NCBI RefSeq assembly: GCF_000013645.1
Contig: NC_007951.1
Location: 372,001-436,000, forward strand
Source: Paraburkholderia xenovorans LB400
Lineage (GTDB): Bacteria > Pseudomonadota > Gammaproteobacteria > Burkholderiales > Burkholderiaceae
Length of the DNA: 64,000 bases
Reading direction: 5' to 3'
Below the pieces are notes generated by a model that worked only from the letters and a program-made list of their open reading frames with translations, was not told where the DNA came from and did not search any database. This document shows positions 56,467-64,000 of the stretch, in pieces. Within the stretch, counting starts at the first letter, position 1, and each line of letters opens with the position of its first letter. Made by a program: the position numbers and the translations under genes.

Positions 56467-56972
56467 GCCAGACCTCTGTTGGGAACGTTCTTCTTCTCGA
56501 TTATTTCTCGCGCGTTCGCTCATGGATTTGCACCTGAATCCGCGCGCGGCGCGTGGCAACTCCGCCAGTTTTTCTCGAGTCTTTCTCGTATAACAACTGC
56601 AAAAAAAAGCAAATCGAAAACGGACTTATTCTTGAATGGCGTATGCTGATTTGCTGCGGCGATGCGATTGCCTTGTAGAACGATGATCTGCCTGAACGCG
56701 CCAGTGGTGGCGGCTGCCGGGCGGCGGGATTAAAGCTTGAAGCGTTCAGCAGCGCGTACGAGGTTGCAGGAATTCATTCGGCGCGTCAACAACAAACCAA
56801 AGCTTGCTTGACCTGACTCAAGTTCATGATAGGCGTCCGCTAGAGGGCTTTCAACGTTTCGTTGCAGATCATCTCGCTCGCCGACGGTATCGCGCGAATG
56901 TGATTGTTTGATGATGGATCACGGGCCTTGGCAAGATCGTGTGGACCTTGTCGTCTGCGCGATCGGTCGCGG
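56467..56972. other. Promoter region of the oxidase operon
   Basis: About 500 bases without a convincing gene, AT-richer at 56560-56650. It should contain the promoter of the leftward oxidase operon. A possible FNR/ANR site lies at 56808-56821. The LysR gene ends at its right edge, also leftward. Confidence 0.55.
56808..56821. promoter_or_regulatory. Possible FNR/ANR-type site
   Basis: TTGACCTGACTCAA matches 8 of 10 informative bases of the FNR consensus TTGATNNNNATCAA and forms a symmetric TTGA/TCAA pair. It is about 340 bases upstream of the first oxidase-operon gene, far for direct activation unless the transcript start is upstream. Confidence 0.35.
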
Positions 56973-57860
56973 TCAACTGAAGAGCCGCATCAAGGCCGTG
57001 CGAGCATTGCTCACACGTTCGCTTTCGCCGATCCGTCCAGGCAGCAGATGAAACTCCACGGCGGGCAGCGCGGGCAAACCCACGCTCGCCGGACAGGCCA
57101 CCACGCCGCCGCCGATCGACGATTCGTTCAGACAGGAAATGCCGAGCCCGGCCTTCAGCGCGAGTTGCAAGCCCGCCACGCCGGAGGCGGAATGCGACAC
57201 CACATACGGCACCTTGTGCTCGTCGAGCAGCTTCACGACGAAACGCTGCAACTGGCAGCTCGACGGCAGCAACACGAGCGGGTAGGGCGTGGCCGGCCGC
57301 GGACTCGAATCGGCTGCGCTGACCCACAGCAGTTTTTCGCGCCGCACCACGATACCTGGCGCACCGGAGCGCCGGCCGGCGCCGCGCGCGCTGCCCGTGA
57401 CGAGGCGCAGCGACAGGCCGATGTCGAACGACGCGTCGTCGCCCGCACTGCTGTCGATCACCGCGCTCGGCAACACGGTGACGTGCAGCTTCAGGCGCGG
57501 GTGCTGTTCCGAGAACGTTTTGAGAATGCGTGCGATGTCGTGCGGACGGTAGTAATCCGTGATGGCGATGCGCAACTCGCCGTCGAGCGAGCGGCCTTGC
57601 AGGTCTTCGAAAGCCGCTTCGCTCATCGCGATGATGCGTCGCGCATGATCGAGCAGACGGCTGCCGGCGTGCGTGGCGCTGACGCCCTGCTTGCTGCGTA
57701 CGAAGAGCGGCTGGCCGGCGCGCTCCTCGAGCTTCTTCAACTGTTCGCTGACGGAAGACTGGGACAGGAACACGCGCTCCGCACCCGCCGAGACGCTGCC
57801 CGATTCGGCGACCGCGACAAAGGTCCGCAACTGCGTCAGGTCGAATCCGCGTTGGCTCAT
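56973..57860 (-). CDS. LysR-family transcriptional regulator
   Basis: The 295 residues start MSQRGFDLTQLRTFVAVAES with a winged helix-turn-helix (about 8-67; AERVFLSQSSVSEQLKKLEE) and a periplasmic-binding-like effector domain (about 95-290). It is divergent from the MFS gene at 57956 with 95 bases between, the usual layout for LysR control of a neighbour. A direct repeat TCCGATGG spaced by 31 bases lies in that gap. The inducer is unknown. A 74-residue upstream extension in frame is non-coding. Confidence 0.9.
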   Translation of the reverse strand: MSQRGFDLTQLRTFVAVAESGSVSAGAERVFLSQSSVSEQLKKLEERAGQPLFVRSKQGVSATHAGSRLLDHARRIIAMSEAAFEDLQGRSLDGELRIAITDYYRPHDIARILKTFSEQHPRLKLHVTVLPSAVIDSSAGDDASFDIGLSLRLVTGSARGAGRRSGAPGIVVRREKLLWVSAADSSPRPATPYPLVLLPSSCQLQRFVVKLLDEHKVPYVVSHSASGVAGLQLALKAGLGISCLNESSIGGGVVACPASVGLPALPAVEFHLLPGRIGESERVSNARTALMRLFS

Positions 57861-57871
57861 GATTCGGTATA

Positions 57872-57910
57872 TCCGATGGAAGTGATCTGAATTTCCGGCT
57901 TTTCCGATGG
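57872..57910. promoter_or_regulatory. Direct repeat, candidate LysR binding region
   Basis: TCCGATGG occurs at 57872-57879 and 57903-57910, spacing 31 bases (about three helical turns), in the 95-base region between the LysR and MFS genes. Confidence 0.4.
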
Positions 57911-57955
57911 TAAGCCGAGCCGTAGGATACCTCCAGATCATTTGCGGAGGGTGAG

Positions 57956-59272
57956 ATGGGAAACGAATCAATGGCGGCCGTGCGGTTATCCGGCGGGCGT
58001 CCGGCAAGCCACCGGTGGAAGGTGCTCGGAGTCGGGTTCGCTGCGAACGCGAGTTTTTCGGCGGCGTTTTCAGGAATTCCAACGACAGCGGTTTTCCTGC
58101 GCTCGGGCTATCACCTGGGCAACGACGGGTTGGGTCTCGTGCTCGGCATGCTCGGCCTCGGCATCGCGGTCAGCGAATTGCCGTGGGGACTGCTGACCGA
58201 CCGCTGGGGCGACCGGCGCGTCCTGCTGCTCGGACTGCTTTCGACCGCGGCGGCGCTGGCCGCGCTGGCGCTATTCGTCGTGCCGTCCGCTACGCATGTG
58301 CCGGGCGTGACGACGCTCGCACTCGGCCTGTTGCTGGTCGGACTGCTCGGCGGCAGCGTCAACGGTTCGAGCGGCCGCGCGGTGATGGCCTGGTTTCGCG
58401 AAGGCGAGCGCGGTCTCGCCATGAGTATCCGGCAGACCGCGGTGCCTGCGGGCGGTGGTCTCGGCGCGTTGCTGTTGCCGGCGCTCGCCTCGCGCTTCGG
58501 TTTCGCGAGCGCTTATACCGTGCTGGCACTGGCATGCGCGGTGACGGCGGCATTCGCGTGGCGCTGGCTGCACGAACCCTCTCATATCGATGCCGACGGC
58601 GCGCGCGAAGTCCGCGCCACGGCGGCGAGCGGCGTGCGCACGAGGGTCTCGCCGTTGCGCGACATCGGCATCTGGCGGGTGGCGCTTGGCGCCGGAACGT
58701 TGTGCGTGCCGCAACTTGCGGTGGTGACGTTTGGAACGGTGTTCCTTCACGACTTCAGCCGCGCCGGGGTGCTGGCTGTCAGCGTGACGATGGCCGCCGT
58801 GCAGACAGGCGCCGCGATCGCGCGGGTATGGAGCGGCGGTTGGACGGACCGGCGCGGCAATCGGCGGGCGTACATGCGCGCCTGCAGTTTGCTGACGGCG
58901 GTGCTGTTCGCCTCGCTCGCGCTGCTGACGGGTCTCGCCGGCATGCATCACGCGGCACTGACCGCGGTGTTCGCGCCGATGGTCGTGCTGGGCGGCGTGA
59001 GCGCGTCGGCATGGCACGGCGTCGCGTTTACGGAACTCGCCACGCTGGCGGGGACGAGCCGCGCGGGTACGGCGCTGGCGATCGGCAACACCTGTGTCTT
59101 TCTCACGCTGTTCGTCACGCCGCTGGCGATTCCGCCGCTGTTGAGCATCGGCTCGTGGCCGATGGTGTGGGCGGTGGCCAGCGTCTGCGCATTGATCGCG
59201 TTACCGGTGTTTCCGCGAGCGGCGCGTGAACGCGAACTGAGCGCGGCGCGCATCGGCGACGCAAGCCGATGA
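57956..59272 (+). CDS. MFS transporter, CynX/NimT-like
   Basis: The 438 residues have about 12 membrane segments with the loop WGLLTDRWGDRRVLLLGLLS between helices 2 and 3 and a second-half loop GGWTDRRGNRRAYMRACS. The N-terminus resembles the cyanate/nitroimidazole (CynX/NimT) type, but the substrate is not predictable. GGAGGGTGAG precedes the ATG. It is divergent from the LysR gene, which probably regulates it. Confidence 0.86.
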   Translation: MGNESMAAVRLSGGRPASHRWKVLGVGFAANASFSAAFSGIPTTAVFLRSGYHLGNDGLGLVLGMLGLGIAVSELPWGLLTDRWGDRRVLLLGLLSTAAALAALALFVVPSATHVPGVTTLALGLLLVGLLGGSVNGSSGRAVMAWFREGERGLAMSIRQTAVPAGGGLGALLLPALASRFGFASAYTVLALACAVTAAFAWRWLHEPSHIDADGAREVRATAASGVRTRVSPLRDIGIWRVALGAGTLCVPQLAVVTFGTVFLHDFSRAGVLAVSVTMAAVQTGAAIARVWSGGWTDRRGNRRAYMRACSLLTAVLFASLALLTGLAGMHHAALTAVFAPMVVLGGVSASAWHGVAFTELATLAGTSRAGTALAIGNTCVFLTLFVTPLAIPPLLSIGSWPMVWAVASVCALIALPVFPRAARERELSAARIGDASR

Positions 59273-59629
59273 AATCACGGCGCCGCTCGGCGATACGGCG
59301 GCCGGCGCGCTTTTGCTCACGCAGGAGGCGTTGTATCGAACTTCGGTGATGAGGGCCGAGCCGTCGAACTTCAGACGGAAATGGGTTGTTTGAGAAACAG
59401 AAAAATATTCATTTTGCGTATTTACTCCGTGATTCCTTGATAAATCCACAATGGTCAATTGGTTTTCCGCAGGATTCGGAACGTTCCGATTTTCGTGAAG
59501 TTACGGCGGTGATTTTATGGCCGACTTGGCGCGCCACGCGTCGTCAAGGGGCCGTCAAAAAATGCGCGAGCGTGTCAGATTTTTCCGCGCATTTGAAAAT
59601 AATCCTACAACAAACGAGAGAAAATCCCG
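59273..59629. other. AT-rich non-coding region before the response-regulator genes
   Basis: These 357 bases, notably AT-richer than the genome average here (for example 59395-59470), separate the MFS gene from the first response regulator and should hold its promoter. Open frames in it resemble no protein. The composition drop marks the left border of the signalling locus and may reflect acquisition by transfer. Confidence 0.6.
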
Positions 59630-60295
59630 GTGAAACTTCGAATTATCCTGGCGGACGATCATCCATTCGTTTTGCTTGGCATCCGCACGACGCTAAAAAT
59701 GCATGCCGGCGTCACCATTGTCGATGAGGCGACGAGTCCCGATTCGCTGCTCGAACGCTTGCAGAACACGCCCTGCGACGTGCTCGTCACAGACCTCGCC
59801 ATGCCGGAGCTCGCGGGCGCGAACGACGACGGCCTCGATCTTGTCCGGCGAATCCGCTGCGACTGGCCGCGGTTGCGCATCGTGGTGATGACCACGCTGA
59901 CCAACGCGGCGATTCTTCGCGCGATCGTCTCGGACGGCACCGTGAGCATGCTCGGCAAGGCTGAATCGATGGACGAGCTTTGGCAGGCGATCGCCGCGAC
60001 CCGGCACGGCGAAGCCTACCTCGGACGTTCCATCATCGAAGCACTGGCGCGCCCGCAGAACCTCGAATCCGAACGGCCGCCGGCGCCGCGTTTATCGTGC
60101 GTCCAGGCCGAAGTCGTCAGGCTGCTGGTGGACGGCCGGTCGATCGCTGAAATTGCCGCGGCGCTCGGCTGCCATCGTCGCACGGTCAGCCGCAAAAAAC
60201 GCGAGGCGATGACGAGGCTCGGTGTCACCAACGACCCCGGTCTTTTCTCTTATGTGCGCGCAAATGGAATTCTTGGTTTTGAATCGTATATCTAG
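59630..60295 (+). CDS. RcsB-like response regulator 1
   Basis: The 221 residues (GTG start, then KLRIILADDHPFVLL) have a receiver domain with Asp9, Asp10, phospho-acceptor Asp55 (VLVTDLAMPE) and a Lys in LGKAES, plus a LuxR-type helix-turn-helix (about 150-212) with LVDGRSIAEIAAALGCHRRT. The receiver carries an insertion MPELAGANDDGLDLVRRI like that of RcsB. It is the first of three similar genes. The output helix is the most divergent of the three (RRTVSRKKREAM). Its partner kinase is not adjacent; a sensor of BvgS type lies downstream. Confidence 0.9.
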   Translation: MKLRIILADDHPFVLLGIRTTLKMHAGVTIVDEATSPDSLLERLQNTPCDVLVTDLAMPELAGANDDGLDLVRRIRCDWPRLRIVVMTTLTNAAILRAIVSDGTVSMLGKAESMDELWQAIAATRHGEAYLGRSIIEALARPQNLESERPPAPRLSCVQAEVVRLLVDGRSIAEIAAALGCHRRTVSRKKREAMTRLGVTNDPGLFSYVRANGILGFESYI

Positions 60296-60434
60296 GCAAT
60301 TTACTTTTTGAATTGAATGAGGTTGTTTCGGACCGATCTTATGTCCATTTTCTGAAAAATGTTTAATGATCGGCACAATAGCTGGTTTCACTGAAGAGGG
60401 CGGCAGCAATCAAGGTATGGAGGAAAAATAGAAG

Positions 60435-61124
60435 ATGCGCGACACCGCAGAGGTAAGCACGCCCATTCGAGCCATCATCGCGGACGATCATCCCCTGGTG
60501 TTGCTGGCGATCGAAAATCTGATCGGCGGTTATCCGAATATGCAGATCGTCGGCCGCGCAGCCGACGCCACTGAACTCTTCACGGAAGTCGACCGCAGTT
60601 CATGCGATCTGGTGCTCATGGACCTCTACATGCCAGGCGGTGCCGACGGCAGCGGACTGGAAGTCGTGAGGCAGTTCAAGACGCGCTACCCCGGCATTGC
60701 GCTCGTCGTGCTGACCATGGAAACCGCGGCGGCCGAACTGCAGAAGGTGATTTCGCTCGGCGCGGACGCACTGGTGAGCAAGCGCGACCGGATCGATCTG
60801 ATTCACGTGGCCGTCGTCACGGCGCTGGCACGCGAGTGCTATGTCGGGCCGGCAGTGCGTGCATTGATCGCTGACGCAACGGTGACCCAGCGGCTCGATT
60901 TTGTCCGGCAGATGCTGTCGCGCCGCGAACTCGAGGTGTTCACCCAGTATGCATCCGGGTATGGAGTGACCGAGATCGCGGCGCGTCTGGGGCGCAGCGT
61001 CAAAACGATCAGCGCGCAGAAATGCACCGCAATGCGCAAGCTTGCTCTGCACAGCGACGCGGAACTGTTCCGCTTCGCTGTCGAGTACGGAGTGATCCCG
61101 GAGGAGCGCGTGCAGAACCTGTGA
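60435..61124 (+). CDS. RcsB-like response regulator 2
   Basis: The 229 residues have a receiver domain with Asp17, Asp18 and phospho-acceptor Asp63 (LVLMDLYMPGG), the insert typical of RcsB, and an output domain with the motif SVKTISAQKCTAMRKL, nearly the RcsB recognition helix pattern. The gap of 139 bases from regulator 1 is AT-rich, so an own promoter is possible. The three tandem genes probably arose by duplication; each has a complete active site. Confidence 0.9.
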   Translation: MRDTAEVSTPIRAIIADDHPLVLLAIENLIGGYPNMQIVGRAADATELFTEVDRSSCDLVLMDLYMPGGADGSGLEVVRQFKTRYPGIALVVLTMETAAAELQKVISLGADALVSKRDRIDLIHVAVVTALARECYVGPAVRALIADATVTQRLDFVRQMLSRRELEVFTQYASGYGVTEIAARLGRSVKTISAQKCTAMRKLALHSDAELFRFAVEYGVIPEERVQNL

Positions 61125-61197
61125 CGAACCGGCGGCGTGTCGCGCCGCGGCGCGACGAATATAAGATGCATTGGCATCGCCTGGGGAAGCACATCTC

Positions 61198-61875
61198 GTG
61201 CAGGGCATGCCAATCGATAAGACAACAAAAATGAGACAAAAGATTCGCGTCATCGTGGCGGACGATCACGACTGCGTTCGTGTCGGCGTCAAGCAAATGC
61301 TGCAGTCCGTGCCGCACATCGAATTCGTCGGTGAAGCGGCGGACACGCACGGGCTGGCCGAATTACTCGACGCCTGTGCGTGCGACGTCGTCGTTTCGGA
61401 TATCACCATGCCGGGCATTCATGGCGGCAGCAACGCAGTGCCGTTTCTGCGTCGCCTGTTGCGGGGCCGGCCGCATCCTTGCGTCGTCGTCCTCACCATG
61501 ATCTGTCATGCGCACATGCTTACCGGCCTGTTGCATATCGGCGTGGGCGGCATCGTCGATAAACGTGAGACCGTCACCGCGTTGATCGATGCAATCGAGG
61601 CGGCTTTTAGCGGCCACGTCTATCTGTCGGCGCACGCGCGTGCCGCAATCGAAATGGCGGATGCGCCGCCGCAGCTTCGCGCCGGCATGTTGAGCGCACG
61701 CGAATGGGAGATCTTCCAGCTTTATGTGCAAGGTCTCGCGGTCCACCAGATCGCGGCGCGTTTGCAGCGCAGCGGCAAGACCATCAGCACACAGAAACGC
61801 AGCGCAATGCGCAAGCTCGGCCTGGAAACGGAAGCCGACCTGATCGACTATGCACGCCAGATCGGACTGGCCTGA
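61198..61875 (+). CDS. RcsB-like response regulator 3
   Basis: Taken from a GTG at 61198 with GGGGAAG eight bases upstream, the protein has 225 residues; ATG at 61207 or 61231 are alternatives. The receiver has Asp22, Asp23 and phospho-acceptor Asp68 (VVVSDITMPG); the output helix reads SGKTISTQKRSAMRKL, again RcsB-like. It differs from the others most in the switch region (HAHMLTGLLHIGVGGIVDKR). It lies 73 bases after regulator 2 and 251 before the aquaporin gene. Confidence 0.88.
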   Translation: MQGMPIDKTTKMRQKIRVIVADDHDCVRVGVKQMLQSVPHIEFVGEAADTHGLAELLDACACDVVVSDITMPGIHGGSNAVPFLRRLLRGRPHPCVVVLTMICHAHMLTGLLHIGVGGIVDKRETVTALIDAIEAAFSGHVYLSAHARAAIEMADAPPQLRAGMLSAREWEIFQLYVQGLAVHQIAARLQRSGKTISTQKRSAMRKLGLETEADLIDYARQIGLA

Positions 61876-62126
61876 AAACAGGTGAGCGTATCGCATTGCG
61901 TCGCCGGAAGAGGAGTGCGGAGAACCGCGAATTTAAGAGTGTTCCGATTGGTTACGAGACGTTGCCGTCTCATAGTTCTGAGCTCACTGCGGCTTTATTC
62001 CATGCTCCCGTGACGAAAGCAGACATTTCGTCGCACTGAGCAATGCCCGAGCCGAGAGAATTCAGGCAGATGTCTTATGGCAATCGTGCAATGCCGTCTG
62101 CCCCGTAGACAGAAACAGGAGGCGGC

Positions 62127-62873
62127 ATGGTGGCGTTAGGTAAGCGGTTGTTGGTCGAGAGTGCGGGCACGGCGTGGCTGGTTTTCATCGGTTGCGGGAG
62201 CATCGTGTTGAACGTCGGTGCGATCCAGCAGGCGGGCGGCGTGCTGGAAGCGGCGTTGGCATTCGGCCTCGCTCTCGCTACAGCCAGCTACTGCGTGGGC
62301 AGCCTGTCCGGCGGTCACTTCAATCCCGCCGTCACCGTGGGCTTTACCGTCGCGCAACGTTTTCCGGTCAGGGATCTGCTCCCCTACATTGCCTCGCAGA
62401 TTTTCGGCGCGATCGTTGCCGCAGCACTACTTCTTTATGTGGCGGGCGGCCGTCCCGGCTTTGACCTGCACGCTACCGAGTTCGCGGCGAATGGTTTCGG
62501 CGACCATTCTCCGGCTGACTATCAAATGCATTCGGCGCTGGCAATCGAGTTCGTGCTGTCCTTCTGCTTTGTCATGGCAACCCTCGTGATCTCCCGCCGG
62601 CATGACATGGAGCCGATTGCGCCGCTCGTGGCCGGCGCCTGCCTCGTGCTCGTCTATCTGGTGTCGATTCCGGTTACCAACGGCTCGGTCAATCCTGCCC
62701 GCTCCACCGCCCAGGCGCTGTTCGTCGGCGATTGGGCGCTGGATCAGCTCTGGCTGTTCTGGGCCGCGCCTCTATCGGGCGGCGTTATTGCCGGCGCTCT
62801 GTTTTCGTTTCTGCACGGCAAGCCTGACAACCATACTGCTGCGCTCGCCGAGGGGCGAGGCGAAGTTGTCTGA
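62127..62873 (+). CDS. Aquaporin-family (MIP) channel with unusual filter
   Basis: The 248 residues have six membrane helices and the two half-helix motifs NPA at 66-68 and NPAR at 189-192. It aligns well with E. coli AqpZ (for example LVSIPVTNGSVNPARSTAQA). Two of the four selectivity-filter residues differ: the His174 position of AqpZ is Tyr177 and Thr183 is Gly186, while Phe46 and Arg192 are kept. This F/Y/G/R filter fits neither AqpZ (F/H/T/R) nor GlpF (W/G/F/R), so transported solutes may differ. AGGAGG lies before the ATG. Confidence 0.92.
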   Translation: MVALGKRLLVESAGTAWLVFIGCGSIVLNVGAIQQAGGVLEAALAFGLALATASYCVGSLSGGHFNPAVTVGFTVAQRFPVRDLLPYIASQIFGAIVAAALLLYVAGGRPGFDLHATEFAANGFGDHSPADYQMHSALAIEFVLSFCFVMATLVISRRHDMEPIAPLVAGACLVLVYLVSIPVTNGSVNPARSTAQALFVGDWALDQLWLFWAAPLSGGVIAGALFSFLHGKPDNHTAALAEGRGEVV

Positions 62874-62927
62874 GTATTGCCGGGTGCCATTGTCGTGTCT
62901 TCCGTCAATTTTCCGCCGGACGTTGCA

Positions 62928-64000
62928 ATGAGGCGCGCGCTTGAACGCGTGCGGCTCTGTCTGCTCGCATGGTGCCTGATTGCCGCCGCCCAGACGGCAA
63001 CCGCGGCCCAGCTTTTCGACAATCGTTCGAACAGCCAGGTTGTCGCGGCGTTTCCCGCGAAACTGACGGTCGGCGTTCTCGCGGGCGGCTGGCTGCCGCT
63101 CGACGCACTGCAGGACGGTCGTCTCACCGGTATGAGTGTCGACTATCTGCGCGCGCTTGTCGGGCCGAATGTCGTCATCGAAGCCAAGGCGTTTCCTGAC
63201 GTATCGCAACTGCTTGCCGCCGCATGCGCCGGAAACGTCGATCTGTTGACGAGCGTTGCCCGCACACCGGAGCGTGAGCGCTGCCTGAGTTTTACCGCGC
63301 CGTATTTCCGTTCTTCGTCGTCGGCCGTGGTTCGCCGCGACGGTGACAGTTACGCGAGTCCCGCCCTGATCGCCGGAGCGCGCATTGCGGTAGAGAAGGG
63401 GTTTGCACTCGAGCGCGTGGCCCGCGAGCGCTTTCCGCACGCCCAGATCAGCGCGTTCGCCACGACGCACGCGGCACTCTCCGCGGTGGTCCGGGGCGAC
63501 GCCGACGTCTATCTCGGCTTCACGCCGGCCGTGCAATACGCGTTGGCCACCGAGGAGTTTCGCGGCCTGCATGTCGCCTTCGAAGAGAGCAGCCGGACCG
63601 CCAATCTGCGCTTCGCCGTGCCGCGCAGTCACGCTGCGTTGCGGGACCAGCTCGATGAGGCGCTCGCGTCGATGAACCCGGCCGACGAGGCGGCGATTCG
63701 CGTGCGCTGGCTGTCCGGCAACTTCGACGCGAAGCCCGTGCCCACCGCGCCACGTCTTGTGCTGACGCCGCAAGAACAGGCCTGGCTGCGTTCATTGCCG
63801 CCGTTGCAGATCGGTTTCGACAACGGCTGGTCGCCGTTCAGCTACGTCGACAGCTCCGGCCGGCCGGCCGGCATTGCCGCCGACTATCTGGCGTATTTGA
63901 GCCGCACGCTCGGCGTCGTATTCAACCGTGCCCGCACGGCTGACTGGCCCACCGCTATCGAATCGTTTCAGCGCGGCGAACTCGCCATTCTCGCCACGGC
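62928..64000 (+). CDS. BvgS/EvgS-like sensor protein, N-terminal part (cut by window edge)
   Basis: The frame from the ATG at 62928 stays open to the window end, giving 357 residues. A signal peptide (MRRALERVRLCLLAWCLIAA, cleavage near ATAA) is followed by a first periplasmic binding-protein domain (about 45-270, KLTVGVLAGGWLPLDALQDG) and the start of a second (from about 285, LTPQEQAWLRSLPPLQIGFD, then NGWSPFSYVDSSGRPAGIAA). The tandem domains with LTPQEQAWL at the junction are the hallmark of BvgS/EvgS sensors, whose kinase, receiver and HPt parts would lie beyond the edge. It is 54 bases after the aquaporin gene. Confidence 0.85.
   Translation, partial: MRRALERVRLCLLAWCLIAAAQTATAAQLFDNRSNSQVVAAFPAKLTVGVLAGGWLPLDALQDGRLTGMSVDYLRALVGPNVVIEAKAFPDVSQLLAAACAGNVDLLTSVARTPERERCLSFTAPYFRSSSSAVVRRDGDSYASPALIAGARIAVEKGFALERVARERFPHAQISAFATTHAALSAVVRGDADVYLGFTPAVQYALATEEFRGLHVAFEESSRTANLRFAVPRSHAALRDQLDEALASMNPADEAAIRVRWLSGNFDAKPVPTAPRLVLTPQEQAWLRSLPPLQIGFDNGWSPFSYVDSSGRPAGIAADYLAYLSRTLGVVFNRARTADWPTAIESFQRGELAILAT

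Noticed and set aside
56630..56660. Possible sigma-54 promoter (TGGC ... TTGC) upstream of the oxidase operon
   Set aside because: The distance between the GG and GC elements is 13 bases, not the required 10.
59386..59727. Small open frame before response regulator 1
   Set aside because: It runs into the regulator gene in another frame, has no recognisable family and lies in AT-rich non-coding DNA.
59630..61875. Reading the three response regulators as BvgA orthologues
   Set aside because: The receiver insert and the KTIS-QK output motif are closer to RcsB; BvgA lacks both, so I kept the RcsB-like label although the sensor is BvgS-like.

Overview
The window is a high-GC chromosomal segment from a betaproteobacterium, most likely Burkholderia sensu lato and probably Paraburkholderia. 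The left third has the gene order typical of that group: hprK-ptsN-hpf-rpoN-lptB-lptA-lptC-kdsC-kdsD, an antiporter, apt, purU, uvrA and ssb. Species cannot be fixed by eye. I saw no tRNA, rRNA, CRISPR array, insertion sequence or phage gene.

Region 1 (1-20950) is conserved core. A leftward block runs from kdsD through the lipopolysaccharide-export genes (lptC, lptA, lptB), the nitrogen sigma factor rpoN and hpf to the nitrogen-PTS genes ptsN and hprK (cut by the window edge). Rightward genes follow: a CPA2 antiporter, apt, a LysE exporter, a Nudix protein and purU. Next come an iron-related PepSY membrane protein behind a Fur-like box, the relic of a TonB-dependent receptor, a PerM-family permease and uvrA, then rightward an MFS transporter and ssb.

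Region 2 (21000-48300) is an accessory catabolic island. It holds five MFS transporters, four MmgE/PrpD-family proteins (one half-length), four GntR-family regulators, a VOC protein, an SDR protein lacking most of the usual catalytic residues, a porin, a periplasmic GMC-flavoprotein/cytochrome c dehydrogenase with a GlcG-like protein, and a CoA pathway (MaoC hydratase, acyl-CoA dehydrogenase, class III CoA-transferase, CitE-like lyase). The CoA genes suggest activation, oxidation, hydration and cleavage of a branched C4-C6 dicarboxylate. Palindromes with the core TGTCGACA lie beside both FCD-type GntR genes: three copies of TTGTCGACAA at the first and one AGTGTCGACACT at the second.

Region 3 (48300-59300) has a DUF4239 membrane protein, a chemoreceptor, a leftward operon for a B-family (ba3-like) haem-copper oxidase with three c-type cytochromes (seven CXXCH motifs in total) and a 58-residue membrane subunit, then a LysR regulator divergent from an MFS transporter.

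Region 4 (59600-64000) has three consecutive RcsB-like response regulators in AT-richer surroundings, an aquaporin-family channel with an unusual selectivity filter, and the start of a BvgS/EvgS-like sensor with tandem periplasmic binding domains that runs off the right edge. These may form one signalling locus.
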